Below, piece by piece: positions 39,680 through 49,990 of a DNA stretch of 64,000 nt. A program made the position numbers and the translations under genes. The notes beneath the pieces were generated by a model. That model had not been told where the DNA came from, made no database searches, and saw only the letters and a list, made by a program, of their open reading frames with translations. The DNA comes from Macrococcoides goetzii (lineage in GTDB: Bacteria; Bacillota; Bacilli; Staphylococcales; Staphylococcaceae): positions 868,001 to 932,000 of the forward strand of contig NZ_MJBI02000001.1 in NCBI RefSeq assembly GCF_002742385.2. Reading direction: 5' to 3'. How positions within the stretch are numbered: the stretch's first letter is position 1; every line of letters begins with the position of its first letter.

Positions 39680-42600
39680 TTAAGCTTCTGAAATTTCCAC
39701 TAATAAATCTGTCGTTTGTATACTATCTCCCGTATTAACATAAACTTTGTCAATAGTACCTGAGAATGGTGCCTGGATAGTCGTTTCCATCTTCATCGCT
39801 TCAGTAATAAGTAATGATTGGCCTTTAGTTACAACATCACCTTCTTTTACTTTTACGACACCGACTGTTCCAGGCATTTGTGCTCCGATATGACTTCTAT
39901 TTTTGGGATCTGCTTTAGGAATCGTAGCTAGACTTGGTTCAACGTTTGTATCTTTAACGTATACTTTACGACTCATACCATTAAAGTCGAAGTACACCCA
40001 TCTATAACCATCTTCGTGGACATGTCCCACACTGATTAAATTCACAATCAATGTTTTACCTTCATCAATAGCTATTTCAACTTTCTCATTTTTACGCATT
40101 CCATAAAAGAATGTTGGTGTATCTAGTAACGATACATTTGCAAACTTTTCATTTGTTGCAATGTATTGTTCATATACTTTTGGATATAAAGCATAACTGA
40201 TAATGTCTTGTTCTGATACTTGTTTATGCTGTTTTTCCTCAAGTTCCTTACGTAATATATCGAAATTAACCGGTGCTAATAATTCACCGGGACGAACATC
40301 AATACTTTCAATATCTTTCAGTACTACTTTCTTAAGTGCTTCCGGGAAACCATTTACTGGTTGGCCTATCTCACCCTTAAAGAATGAAACAACTGATTCT
40401 GGGAAGTCTAATGTTGCTCCACGCTCGATAACTGACGTTTCATCTAAGTCATTTTGAACCATGTATAAGGCCATATCTCCTACTACTTTAGATGACGGTG
40501 TAACTTTAACGATATCACCAAACATTAAATTAACACGTCTATACATATCTTTAACTTCACTGAAACGATTTCCTAAACCTAAACTCTTTGCCTGCATCCC
40601 TAAGTTAGAGTATTGCCCACCTGGCATTTCATGTTTGTATATTTCTGTATGTGGCGATTTAATGTCACTTTCAAAGTCTTTATAATAGTGACGTACACCT
40701 TCCCAGTAATGCGATAATTTTTCCATACCCTCAATATCAGCTCTCATTTGACGTGTTTTACCATTTAATCCGTAGAATAACGTATTGGAACTTGGTTGAC
40801 TTGTTAATCCACTCATCGCTCCGAGTGCTGTATCTACGACGTCAACACCAGCTTCTATAGCTCTTGAATAAAGCATCACACCATTTCCACTCGTATCATG
40901 TGTATGCAAATGAATCGGCATATTTACAGTTGCTTTTAATTCACTTACTAGCTCAAATGCAGCTTCTGGTTTAAGCAGACCTGCCATATCTTTAATCGCT
41001 AAAATATGGAATCCTTCACGCTCCATAGCTTTTGCCATCTTCTTATAGTAATCCAGCGTATAAATGCTTGAACGTTCAGGATTTAATATATCACCAGTAT
41101 AACAAATAGCACCTTCAGAAATTTTACCGGCTTTCAGAACCGCTTCATTTGCCACTTTCATTTGATCTAACCAGTTTAATGAATCAAATATTCTGAATAC
41201 GTCAATACCAGCTTTCGCACTTTCTTCTACGAATTTTATTACCACATTGTCCGGATAATTTTTATATCCAACAGCATTAGAAGCGCGAAGTAACATCTGG
41301 AATAAAATATTCGGTATAGCTTTACGTAATCGCTCAAGGCGTTGCCACGGATCTTCTTTCAGGAAATTATACGCTACATCAAATGTAGCTCCCCCCCACA
41401 TCTCGAGAGAAAAACTATCCTTAAGATAATGACTGGTCATAGGTGCAACTTCTAAAATATCTTTTGTACGTACACGTGTTGCAAGTAATGATTGATGTGC
41501 ATCTCTAAACGTTGTATCAGTAATTAAAACATCTTTTTGATCAAGCAACCATTGTTTAACATATTCAGGTCCATGTAAATCTAATAACTGTTTCGTTCCT
41601 GATTCCGTACTCGGTTCTTTTTTTTCTATATATAGCGGCTCGAAGTTTGGTTTCTCTTTTTTTTCAACACCAGGAAAACCATTCACAGTTACATTTGCAA
41701 TATATTCTAACGTCTTCGTACCACGATCACGTGGTGTTTTAATATCAAATAGTTCAGGTGTATCATCAATAAAATTCGTTGTATAATTTCCGCTCACAAA
41801 CTTAGGGTGCTTAACGACATTCATTAAAAACTGTAAGTTCGTTTTAATACCACGGATACGCATTTCACGTAATGAACGTATCATTTTCTCTTCAGCTTGC
41901 TTAAAAGTAATCGCTTGTGTAGAAATTTTTACAAGTAAAGAATCATAATAAGGAGAAATTTCTGCTCCCTGGAAACCATCACCGGCATCTAAACGTACAC
42001 CGAAACCTCCAGTAGAGCGATATGCCATAATTGTTCCTGTGTCTGGCATAAATTCATTTAGGGGATCTTCAGTCGTAACACGGCACTGAATTGCATAACC
42101 TAATGTAATAATATCCTTCTGCATAGGCATAGCGATGCGCTCGTCATGCATGTTCTCACCATCAGCAATTAATATTTGCGTTTTGACAATATCAACACCC
42201 GTTACCATCTCAGTTATAGTATGTTCAACTTGCACACGTGGATTAACTTCTATAAAGTAAAATTCATTTCCGCTCACTAAAAATTCAACAGTACCTGCAT
42301 TTATATAATTGATCTTTTTCATCAACTGAACAGCTGCTTCACAAATGCGCATTCTTAAATCATCATTTAAACCAACAGAAGGCGCAACTTCAACTACCTT
42401 TTGATGACGACGCTGTACTGAACAGTCACGTTCAAATAAATGAACCAGATTACCATGCATGTCTCCAAGTATTTGAACTTCAATATGTTTTGGCTGATCA
42501 ATATACTTCTCTAGGTAAACTTCTGCATTACCAAATGATTTTAATGCCTCTGACTGGGCACGTTGATAGGCATCTTCCAATTCTTCCTGATTGTTAACGA

Positions 42601-43117
42601 TTCGCATCCCTTTTCCGCCACCACCAGAAATGGCTTTAATAATTATAGGGAAACCATATAAATCTGTAAATTCCTTTACTTCTTCAAAAGAAGTAACAGC
42701 ATCCTTCGTACCAGGAATAATCGGTAATTCTGCCATTTCTGCTGTCGCACGTGCTTTCACTTTATCTCCAAACATATCTAAATGTTTCGTTTCTGGACCA
42801 ATAAAGATAATACCTTCTTCAGCACAACGTTCAGCAAAAGTCATATTTTCACTTAGGAAACCATAACCAGGATGAATTGCATTTGCACCACATTTTTTTG
42901 CTATTTCAATGATTCGTTCGATATGAAGATAACTTTCAGTAGGACCAATATCCTCACCAACTAAATAAGATTCATCCGCTTTGTATCTATGAAGTGAACC
43001 TTTATCTTCTTTAGAATAAATAGCTACAGTTGGTATCTCTAGTTCGGTTGCTGCACGGAAAATTCTTATTGCGATTTCCCCACGATTTGCTACGAGTAAC
43101 TTTTTAATGTGTTTCAT
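39680..43117 (-). CDS. pyc: Pyruvate carboxylase
   Basis: Makes oxaloacetate from pyruvate and bicarbonate. Biotin carboxylase domain at the N-terminus (ANRGEIAIR, HPGYGFLSEN, GGGGKGMR), carboxyltransferase in the middle (TDTTFRDAHQS, HTHDTSG), and a C-terminal biotin carrier domain with EAMKMETT, biotin Lys near 1109. 1145 aa from the ATG of MKHIKK (43117), after GAGGAGG. Confidence 0.98.
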   Translation of the reverse strand: MKHIKKLLVANRGEIAIRIFRAATELEIPTVAIYSKEDKGSLHRYKADESYLVGEDIGPTESYLHIERIIEIAKKCGANAIHPGYGFLSENMTFAERCAEEGIIFIGPETKHLDMFGDKVKARATAEMAELPIIPGTKDAVTSFEEVKEFTDLYGFPIIIKAISGGGGKGMRIVNNQEELEDAYQRAQSEALKSFGNAEVYLEKYIDQPKHIEVQILGDMHGNLVHLFERDCSVQRRHQKVVEVAPSVGLNDDLRMRICEAAVQLMKKINYINAGTVEFLVSGNEFYFIEVNPRVQVEHTITEMVTGVDIVKTQILIADGENMHDERIAMPMQKDIITLGYAIQCRVTTEDPLNEFMPDTGTIMAYRSTGGFGVRLDAGDGFQGAEISPYYDSLLVKISTQAITFKQAEEKMIRSLREMRIRGIKTNLQFLMNVVKHPKFVSGNYTTNFIDDTPELFDIKTPRDRGTKTLEYIANVTVNGFPGVEKKEKPNFEPLYIEKKEPSTESGTKQLLDLHGPEYVKQWLLDQKDVLITDTTFRDAHQSLLATRVRTKDILEVAPMTSHYLKDSFSLEMWGGATFDVAYNFLKEDPWQRLERLRKAIPNILFQMLLRASNAVGYKNYPDNVVIKFVEESAKAGIDVFRIFDSLNWLDQMKVANEAVLKAGKISEGAICYTGDILNPERSSIYTLDYYKKMAKAMEREGFHILAIKDMAGLLKPEAAFELVSELKATVNMPIHLHTHDTSGNGVMLYSRAIEAGVDVVDTALGAMSGLTSQPSSNTLFYGLNGKTRQMRADIEGMEKLSHYWEGVRHYYKDFESDIKSPHTEIYKHEMPGGQYSNLGMQAKSLGLGNRFSEVKDMYRRVNLMFGDIVKVTPSSKVVGDMALYMVQNDLDETSVIERGATLDFPESVVSFFKGEIGQPVNGFPEALKKVVLKDIESIDVRPGELLAPVNFDILRKELEEKQHKQVSEQDIISYALYPKVYEQYIATNEKFANVSLLDTPTFFYGMRKNEKVEIAIDEGKTLIVNLISVGHVHEDGYRWVYFDFNGMSRKVYVKDTNVEPSLATIPKADPKNRSHIGAQMPGTVGVVKVKEGDVVTKGQSLLITEAMKMETTIQAPFSGTIDKVYVNTGDSIQTTDLLVEISEA

Positions 43118-43280
43118 ACAATTCCTCCTCGACATGTTATCCTTTTCACATACATTATATATAATCCTTTTCCAAAATAAAATTGTTAAGACATATTATA
43201 CATAAAATATTCATTTGTATCATACTAATTAGAAAATAGGTCATACTTATTGATTATTTTAAAATCAACAACTTATACAA

Positions 43281-43310
43281 AAATGCATGTGCCAAAAGAC
43301 ACATGCATTT
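43281..43310 (-). terminator. Terminator after ftsW
   Basis: AAATGCATGTG pairs with CACATGCATTT, followed by TTTG on the minus strand. It lies between ftsW and the pyc promoter region. The rest of 43118-43344 shows only AT-rich sequence with possible pyc promoter elements. Confidence 0.82.
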
Positions 43311-43344
43311 CTGTAAACGTATTCATATTTTTGAATAAATTTAA

Positions 43345-44532
43345 TTATTCCAACGATTTCTTTTTTACATCTTTTGCAGCCATCAATAGTAATCCGACCG
43401 CAATAGATAGACTTAATAAACTTGATCCACCGTAACTTAAAAATGGAAGAGGAACACCTGTTAATGGAATTAAACCAGATATACCACCAAGATTAATAAA
43501 AGCCTGAATTCCGATATAACTTGCTACACCAACGCAAATGAGCTTATAGAACACAGTATCTGCAAGAGCAGCGTACATAAATCCTTTATAAACAATAAAG
43601 AATAGTAAAGATATGATAATTATGGCACCAACAAGACCTAACTCTTCGGCAATGACAGCAAATATAAAGTCTGTATGGGGTTCAGGTAGATAACCAAGTT
43701 TCATCACACCATTTCCTAAACCTTTACCAAATATACCACCGTTACCAATCGCCATTAACGAGTTTGATAAATGATAACCAGCACCCTCTTCGTCTTTAAA
43801 AGGATTTGCAAGCACCTCAAAACGTTGCTGTTGATGTGTCGCTAAAAACTTACCAGTGATTAAAAACATCCCCGTCATAATAAGTACAACTGCACCACTT
43901 ACTAAACCAATCATAATCATCATGGCACGAAATGCGATTCCTGAATATAGGAAAATACAACCGATTATCATTAAAATTATCATTGTCGATCCAAAGTCAT
44001 TCTGGATAATAACAAGTCCTGCACAAATACCTACTAAAACAAGTGGTGCGATAATATCCCAGCTCATCTTTTCAAGATTTTCTTTCTTATCATAAATATA
44101 TGCTAAATAAATAATTACAACAATTTTAAGTAATTCTGAAGTTTGTAACTGCATAAAACCCAGAGGTAACCAACTTTTAGCACCGTTTACTTCTACGCCA
44201 AATAAACGCGTAAAAAGTAATAGTATCATAATTGCAATAATCGAGAATTGTTGGACGCGTTTATTTTTAATTATTTTAATGGACATGAAATAGGCCATAA
44301 AAAAGACGATACCAAAACTCAAGATAATTGTAACCAGCTGTCTAATATAAAAATAAGATGCACTTACTGGACGACCACCTGTCAACGTCCCACGCGTTGC
44401 AGCGACCATACTCGCACTATAAATCATCACTAACCCTATCAATACCAGTGCTACATAACTCAATAGTAGTGGAAAGTCTACATACTTTGTATATTCTTTT
44501 ATGTAATCGATAAAATTTCTTATGTGTTTCAA
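43345..44532 (-). CDS. ftsW: Peptidoglycan glycosyltransferase FtsW
   Basis: SEDS-family polymerase that builds septal glycan strands with a class B PBP. About ten membrane helices, the conserved GYLPEPHTDFIFAVIAEELG near 286-305 and GVPLPFLSYGGSSLL near 366-380 are SEDS hallmarks. 395 aa. The place next to pyc matches staphylococcal ftsW rather than rodA. Confidence 0.94.
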   Translation of the reverse strand: MKHIRNFIDYIKEYTKYVDFPLLLSYVALVLIGLVMIYSASMVAATRGTLTGGRPVSASYFYIRQLVTIILSFGIVFFMAYFMSIKIIKNKRVQQFSIIAIMILLLFTRLFGVEVNGAKSWLPLGFMQLQTSELLKIVVIIYLAYIYDKKENLEKMSWDIIAPLVLVGICAGLVIIQNDFGSTMIILMIIGCIFLYSGIAFRAMMIMIGLVSGAVVLIMTGMFLITGKFLATHQQQRFEVLANPFKDEEGAGYHLSNSLMAIGNGGIFGKGLGNGVMKLGYLPEPHTDFIFAVIAEELGLVGAIIIISLLFFIVYKGFMYAALADTVFYKLICVGVASYIGIQAFINLGGISGLIPLTGVPLPFLSYGGSSLLSLSIAVGLLLMAAKDVKKKSLE

Positions 44533-44582
44533 AAGGACCCGCTCCTGAAATAAAATTAAGTCTAAAGCAAACGCTCTAGACT

Positions 44583-44858
44583 TTAGACATTTGTGAAGGC
44601 ATCATGTAATTTAGAAAGTTCTTTCTCGAGAGCAGATAAAATCTTTTTGCCTTCATCTTTTTCAATTAATCCGATACGTGTTGCAAAATCTACTTCACGA
44701 CTTAAACCGAACATCTGTGTATCTAACACCTCTTCATAAAGAGGACATTGTGGCATTGTTAAGTTGTCCATTTGAACTTTAATCAACTGCAAAATTTTCT
44801 CTGCATCTTGATTGAGCTGGTCATATGCCTTTTGTTTGTAATCTAAATGGTCACGCAT
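44583..44858 (-). CDS. ylaN: YlaN family iron-binding regulator of Fur activity
   Basis: A small soluble protein, 91 aa from the ATG of MRDHLDYK (44858), which has AAGGTG upstream; the longer frame to 45008 runs across the promoter of the opposite gene. The stretch [14 protein letters not shown] is the family core. In S. aureus YlaN is reported to bind Fe(II) and relieve Fur repression. It is 50 bases before ftsW. Confidence 0.92.
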   Translation of the reverse strand: MRDHLDYKQKAYDQLNQDAEKILQLIKVQMDNLTMPQCPLYEEVLDTQMFGLSREVDFATRIGLIEKDEGKKILSALEKELSKLHDAFTNV

Positions 44859-44973
44859 AGCATACACCTTCATTTCATTATTCTTATACTTTAAAATTCT
44901 ATATGACAAGTCCTTAAAAATCAAGCATTTACTTAAATAGAATATGGTATTATAAATATGAAAGGGTGATAGT

Positions 44974-45452
44974 ATGATTATACAGATTAAAGGGAAAGTA
45001 AAATTCAATATTACATTAGATCCATCTACTTTTATCTTTGATGATCGTAAAGTTGAAATGGAAGCGCTATTACAAGGTAAATCCTCAGGAGAAGAACCAA
45101 TAACCTTCCAGGATAATTATGAATGGAACCGCGAAATATTAGAAGGTGGTTCAAAACCTCCGACGCTTGTTTCTGAAAAGAATTTAAGAAACAAGCATTA
45201 TTAGAAGGTACCTTCTTAATGAATATGCATTCGTTTATTATTAATGCAGAACCAGATAGTGACGCAACAAAAGTTGAATTATCGAACGAAGATACTAAAG
45301 TACAAATTACTTTAGCTGAATTAAAGCATCTATACTTCCAGTTTTCAAAAGACGGTAAACGTTTATACGATGATGGTATGGTAGATGCATATTTATATAA
45401 CGACGAACTTAAATTAATCATGAAACACGTTACAGGTATTGCGTTAATTTAA
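44974..45452 (+). pseudogene. YlaL-like / peptidyl-prolyl isomerase-like protein, split by one-base frameshift
   Basis: The first part (44974-45204) starts at an ATG after AAAGGGTG and reads [18 protein letters not shown]; the second part is open from about 45183 to 45452 in the frame one base behind. Adding one A near 45181 (GAAAAGAA to GAAAAGAAA) joins them into one 159-aa protein reading EKKFKKQALLEGTF over the join, which looks like the intact family seen in bacilli and staphylococci. The family is often labelled peptidyl-prolyl isomerase without proof. Either a recent pseudogene or a sequencing error. Confidence 0.8.
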
Positions 45453-45485
45453 TTTATAAGATGATTATTCGAAATTTTTCATCAC

Positions 45486-45523
45486 AAAAAGAAGCTTAAG
45501 ACATTCGTCTCAAGCTTCTTTTT
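45486..45523. terminator. Bidirectional terminator between the ylaL-like gene and ylaH
   Basis: A 17-bp stem with one mismatch (45486-45502 with 45507-45523), four-base loop, with A-tract and T-tract at the edges. The ylaH stop codon (45510-45512) lies within it. Confidence 0.88.
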
Positions 45524-45851
45524 GTTGTCGCTCTTTATGTAATCGATATCGATACAATCCAAGTACAATCGCTGCAATAATTAAACTTTCACCGACAGGT
45601 AAAAATACTGCCAGGAAGTTTAATATAATACAGCCCAGGAATAATAGAATATATATGACCACGTTTTGCCAAGGTTTTAACTTTCTCGCAAATCCTAAAT
45701 TATAAACGATTGCACTTAATATAAATATCGCTATCAACAAATACCACATACCAGTCTCTGGATGTTTATCAACTGCAAAAAGTTTAGCAAGAAATGACAT
45801 TCTTTGTTCAGGATCTACGCTCACTTGCGCATTTCCGATCATAAAATTCAT
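45510..45851 (-). CDS. ylaH: YlaH-like membrane protein
   Basis: A 113-aa protein with three hydrophobic segments (about 36-55, 60-78, 80-98) and a basic end. Matches the YlaH family, which follows typA in Bacillales. Function unknown. It begins four bases after the typA stop, so it belongs to the same transcript. Confidence 0.88.
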   Translation of the reverse strand: MNFMIGNAQVSVDPEQRMSFLAKLFAVDKHPETGMWYLLIAIFILSAIVYNLGFARKLKPWQNVVIYILLFLGCIILNFLAVFLPVGESLIIAAIVLGLYRYRLHKERQQKEA

Positions 45852-45854
45852 TGA

Positions 45855-47699
45855 TTACTCCTCCTCTTGCATCGCTGCTTTTGCTTTCTTTTGCTCTCTT
45901 TCACGTTGAGATTTATCTAAAGTTTTCTTTCTTAAACGAATTGATTCAGGTGTAACTTCAACTAATTCATCTTCATTTAAATATTCTAAAGCTTCTTCTA
46001 ACGTTAAAGTTCTTGGCTTTTTCATCGTTGTTGTTTGTTCTTTAGTAGCACTACGGATATTGTTTGCAGCTTTAACTTTAGTAATGTTTACTGTTAAGTC
46101 ATTATCACGTGAGTTTTCACCAACGATCATACCTTCGTATACTTCAGTACCCGGTTCCATAAAGTTTACACCACGATCTTCTAGAGCTAAGATAGCATAT
46201 GTTGAAGCTACTCCTTTCTCCATAGAAACTAATACGCCGTTACGACGTCCACCGATACGCCCTTTTAATAATGGACGGTATTCATCAAATGTGTGATTTA
46301 AAATCCCATAACCACGTGTCATTGACATGAATTCAGTACGGTAACCGATTAATCCACGTGCAGGTACGTTAAAGATTAAACGTGTTTGACCATTACCACT
46401 GTTAACCATATCAACCATTTCACCTTTTCGTGTTCCTAAAGATTCAATAACTGATCCAGTATTTTCTTCTGGTACATCAATTTGAACGCGTTCATATGGC
46501 TCATATTTCTTACCATCAATTTCTTTTACGATAACTTCTGGTTTAGAAACTTGTAATTCGAATCCTTCACGACGCATGTTTTCGATTAAGATAGATAAAT
46601 GTAATTCTCCACGTCCAGAAACAGTCCAGCTATCAGGTCCAACAGACTCTACGCGTAATGATACGTCTGTCTCAAGTTGTGATTCTAAACGGTCCTGAAT
46701 ATTACGCGCAGTTACAAATTTACCTTCTTTACCTGCAAACGGAGAATTGTTTACTGAGAAAGTCATTTGTAATGTTGGTTCATCGATACGTAAAATCGGT
46801 AAAGCTTCCGGAGTATCTACTGGAGTAACAGTTTCACCTACGTTAATGTCTTCCATACCAGATACAGCAATTAAATCACCAGCATATGCTTTTTCAACTT
46901 CAACACGTTTTAAACCGAAGAAACCAAAGATTTTAGTAACACGGAAATTTTTAATTGTTCCGTCAATCTTTATTAATGAAACTTGTTGTCCTACTTCCAT
47001 CGTTCCACGGAATACTCGGCCAATACCGATACGACCAACATAATCATTGTAATCTAATAAAGCAACCTGAAATTGTAATGGCTCTTCACGGTTATCAACT
47101 GGTGCTGGTACATAATCGATAATCGTTTCGTATAAGCTTTGCATGTTTTCATCTTGAGTCGACGCATCAAGACTAGCAGTACCATTAATTGCTGAAGCAT
47201 ATACTACTGGGAAGTCTAACTGTTCATCATTTGCTTCTAATTCAATAAATAAGTCATATACTTCGTCTAAAACTTCTTCAGGTCTTGCTGAAGGTTTATC
47301 TATTTTATTTACTACCACTACAGGTTTTAAGTTTTGTTCTAATGCTTTCTTTAATACGAAACGTGTTTGAGGCATAGTTCCTTCATATGCATCTACAACT
47401 AAACATACACCATCTACCATCTTCATGATACGCTCTACTTCACCACCGAAGTCAGCATGCCCTGGAGTATCCAGAATGTTGATACGCGTTCCTTTATAAT
47501 CGATTGCTGTGTTCTTTGCTAAGATCGTGATACCACGTTCTCTTTCGATATCATTTGAATCCATCGCACGTTCTTCAACGTGTTCATTTGAACGGAAAGT
47601 ACCTGATTGTTTTAATAATTCATCAACTAGGGTAGTTTTTCCATGGTCAACGTGGGCGATAATTGCAATATTACGAACATCTTCTCTAAAATTTGTCAT
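45855..47699 (-). CDS. typA: Ribosome-associated GTPase TypA/BipA
   Basis: Translational GTPase of 614 aa that acts in 50S assembly and stress growth. G1 [10 protein letters not shown] near 15-24, G3 [11 protein letters not shown] near 78-88 and G4 NKID near 133-136 are present, followed by EF-G-like domains and the BipA-specific C-terminus. ATG after AAGGAG. The upstream gap holds TATAAT-type promoter sequence near 47750. Confidence 0.97.
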   Translation of the reverse strand: MTNFREDVRNIAIIAHVDHGKTTLVDELLKQSGTFRSNEHVEERAMDSNDIERERGITILAKNTAIDYKGTRINILDTPGHADFGGEVERIMKMVDGVCLVVDAYEGTMPQTRFVLKKALEQNLKPVVVVNKIDKPSARPEEVLDEVYDLFIELEANDEQLDFPVVYASAINGTASLDASTQDENMQSLYETIIDYVPAPVDNREEPLQFQVALLDYNDYVGRIGIGRVFRGTMEVGQQVSLIKIDGTIKNFRVTKIFGFFGLKRVEVEKAYAGDLIAVSGMEDINVGETVTPVDTPEALPILRIDEPTLQMTFSVNNSPFAGKEGKFVTARNIQDRLESQLETDVSLRVESVGPDSWTVSGRGELHLSILIENMRREGFELQVSKPEVIVKEIDGKKYEPYERVQIDVPEENTGSVIESLGTRKGEMVDMVNSGNGQTRLIFNVPARGLIGYRTEFMSMTRGYGILNHTFDEYRPLLKGRIGGRRNGVLVSMEKGVASTYAILALEDRGVNFMEPGTEVYEGMIVGENSRDNDLTVNITKVKAANNIRSATKEQTTTMKKPRTLTLEEALEYLNEDELVEVTPESIRLRKKTLDKSQREREQKKAKAAMQEEE

Positions 47700-47815
47700 T
47701 AATTTGTTTCTCCTTAATCGAACTACAGTTTATTATGTAACTGTGATATTATATCATATTATAGGTTAATTATATATCGATAAATTCCAGATTCAAAATA
47801 TAAGGGGTGTTTTTT

Positions 47816-48001
47816 TTGATAAAAAGTAAGTTACCATTTTTTCTGTTAGCAATTTTTGCCGTGTTAATGTTAATTCTCTTCAGCATTGGATTAGCTGAAT
47901 TAAATTATTTACTAATCGTTATATCAATTATTTTGTTCATTGCAACTTTTGGATATGGATTTACACTAAAAAGTCAATACCGAAAAAATGATTGGTTATA
48001 G
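47816..48001 (+). CDS. Small membrane protein, DUF5325/YlaF-like
   Basis: Two hydrophobic segments fill most of this 61-aa protein, ending in the polar KSQYRKNDWL. The start is TTG (47816), eight bases after AAGGGG; the GTG nine bases upstream overlaps that site. Its place opposite typA fits YlaF of B. subtilis. Function unknown. Confidence 0.78.
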   Translation: MIKSKLPFFLLAIFAVLMLILFSIGLAELNYLLIVISIILFIATFGYGFTLKSQYRKNDWL

Positions 48002-48010
48002 TAATTTTGT

Positions 48011-48038
48011 AAAACTGCAAAGGAACCTTTGCAGTTTT
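48011..48038 (+). terminator. Terminator after the ylaF-like gene
   Basis: Perfect 13-bp stem AAAACTGCAAAGG/CCTTTGCAGTTTT with a tight loop, then TTTTTCC on the plus strand. Confidence 0.85.
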
Positions 48039-48166
48039 TCCTATATTTCGAATCAAAATTAATTTTCTGGACAAATATTTATTAAAAAATTGAAATGCTG
48101 CAATTTGCACACAATTCAATGGTCTATTATATTATCACTGTATTGATTCTATATAGAGGTGATAAC

Positions 48167-49044
48167 ATGATCTTAAAGCCAAGACAAAAGAATAAACATC
48201 TTGCATATTTAGAAGCGTTAGAAGGTAGAATTGAATTCACTGAAGAACAGATAGAAAGATTAATACTACTACGCAATACAGAAAGTTTAGAAATTGAATT
48301 TGAATCTTTTCTTAATCATTTAAACACCGATTGTTTTGATATTATATGGCAATTTAATTATTCAGATTATCATGTTGATGCATTAATCAATGTCATATTA
48401 GTATCTGAATCTGCAATCTATCTTTTTAAACTCAACAATTATTCTGGCCTGCATTATGTAAATAATGAAGGCATTCTGGCACATTATATTACTGAACAGC
48501 CGCAGTTGGATATATTACAGTTAAACTGCGTAAAATATTCGATATATTCTATATTAGATAGTAAATACAAACATTTACCAATATATATTAAATGTGTGTG
48601 CATGGATGAAACGTTTGAACTTGATTCCAATTCTGATCATTATCCATTTCTTTTTAGACACGATATCATTCCATATATTAATAAAATCAACAAAATGAAT
48701 AAAAAAAAAGCACTCAGAACAGTGAGTACTTAAAAAGTGCACATATTGAGCCAATCCTCAACAAACAATCTGCTTATAGTACAGGAATCGTCTGTCCAAA
48801 ATGTAAAGCATTAAATCACATTTCAAAATACAAATCACTTGTTTATTGCAGTCAATGCCAGACGATACATACTATCGATGAAATTTTTAACTATACTTTG
48901 AATGCATTAATTCAAATTCACTCAGATCAAACGATTACAAAGGCAAAAATACAAAGATTTTCTGATTATTTCTTTACGAATTATCAATTACAAAAACTTT
49001 TTCCGAAATCCAAAAAGAAACAAACAAATCAAATTATCGTTTAG
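48167..49044 (+). pseudogene. NERD-like domain protein with C-terminal zinc ribbon, split at an A9 run
   Basis: The first frame starts at the ATG of MILKPRQK (48167, after AGAGGTG) and stops at 48733 (188 aa). Its middle (about 45-130) resembles the nuclease-related NERD domain. At 48701-48709 there is a run of nine A; with one extra A (or a -1 slip) the frame runs on to TAG at 49042-49044 and adds a zinc ribbon, CPKC then CSQC 17 residues later. The joined product would be 292 aa. The tail overlaps the end of suhB by 11 bases. It may be a pseudogene, a phase-variable gene, a programmed frameshift or a read error. Confidence 0.72.
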
Positions 49045-49855
49045 AAAATCTGCCTTGATGTATTTTTTCTAATTCTAATTTAAACGGACTAAGATAATCA
49101 TTCATAATTTCCGTATGAAGAGACTTATTCGCTACAACTATAGAATTTGCAGTTAGTAAATTAACCGGTTCTCCTAACTGATTTGTCACGATACCACCAA
49201 CTTCTTCAACAATAATCAATCCACCTGCAAAATCCCATGGGTGTAAGCGAAGTGTAATATATGCATTTATCTTGTTTGATGCTACATACGCAAAATCTAA
49301 TGCAGCAGAACCATAACTTCTTGCACTACGTGAATCTCTGACAAGCGGGATATAAATATCACGCGTAAAATCTTTCGTTAACCAATTTGGGTTCATAGAA
49401 ATAATAGACGTCGCGAGTGGTGTTTCTGTTATATTTTCTAACTTTACACCGTTTTTATATGCACCATGTCCAGCACGTGCTTCAAATAATATATTTCGCA
49501 TAACATCATAAACAACACCAGCATATTTTTCACCATCAATAAATATTCCAATAGAAATCGCAAAATTTTCTTGTTGATGGACAAAATTTAATGTACCATC
49601 TATCGGATCTATAATCCAGATGACGCCATTTAAATTATCTATGTCTTTTCCACTACCTTCTTCACCAATAATTCGATGATCAGGATATGTATCTTGTATA
49701 CGATCAAAAAGGAATTTTTCTGTTGCTTTATCCATATTGGTAACAAGATCATTTGGGTTTGATTTTGTTTCTATTAAAAGTGGTTCATTTAATTGCTTGC
49801 GGATATTTTCTCCAGCCTGCAATGTGATATCTTTTAAAAAATTATAAAGTTCCAT
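49034..49855 (-). CDS. suhB: Inositol monophosphatase family protein (YktC-like)
   Basis: Mg-dependent phosphatase for inositol phosphates or related sugars. The metal site is seen in GEEGSG near 67-72, DPIDGTLNF near 86-94 and WDFAGG near 205. 273 aa from the ATG of MELYNF (49855), after CAGGAGGAG. Its end overlaps the converging NERD-like gene. Confidence 0.92.
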   Translation of the reverse strand: MELYNFLKDITLQAGENIRKQLNEPLLIETKSNPNDLVTNMDKATEKFLFDRIQDTYPDHRIIGEEGSGKDIDNLNGVIWIIDPIDGTLNFVHQQENFAISIGIFIDGEKYAGVVYDVMRNILFEARAGHGAYKNGVKLENITETPLATSIISMNPNWLTKDFTRDIYIPLVRDSRSARSYGSAALDFAYVASNKINAYITLRLHPWDFAGGLIIVEEVGGIVTNQLGEPVNLLTANSIVVANKSLHTEIMNDYLSPFKLELEKIHQGRFSKR

Positions 49856-49990
49856 AAGCACTCCTCCTGTTCCATATATTATACACAAGAATAAATATAT
49901 GCAAAAATGTTTTATCTTTATGTTTTTTCATGTAATGTTGTATTTATCATGATTCATTTGAATTTAAATTTAAAAATAAGCGAGGTTTCT

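Noticed and set aside
44859-45008. N-terminal extension of YlaN (50 codons)
   Set aside because: Family members have about 90 aa, and AAGGTG precedes the ATG at 44858. The extension lies in the divergent promoter.
45032-45421. Minus-strand open frame of 129 aa
   Set aside because: It is the shadow of the ylaL-like gene, with no ribosome binding site and no family resemblance.
48095-48166. Longer start of the NERD-like gene
   Set aside because: The ATG at 48167 has AGAGGTG; the upstream codons have no site and run through promoter-like sequence.
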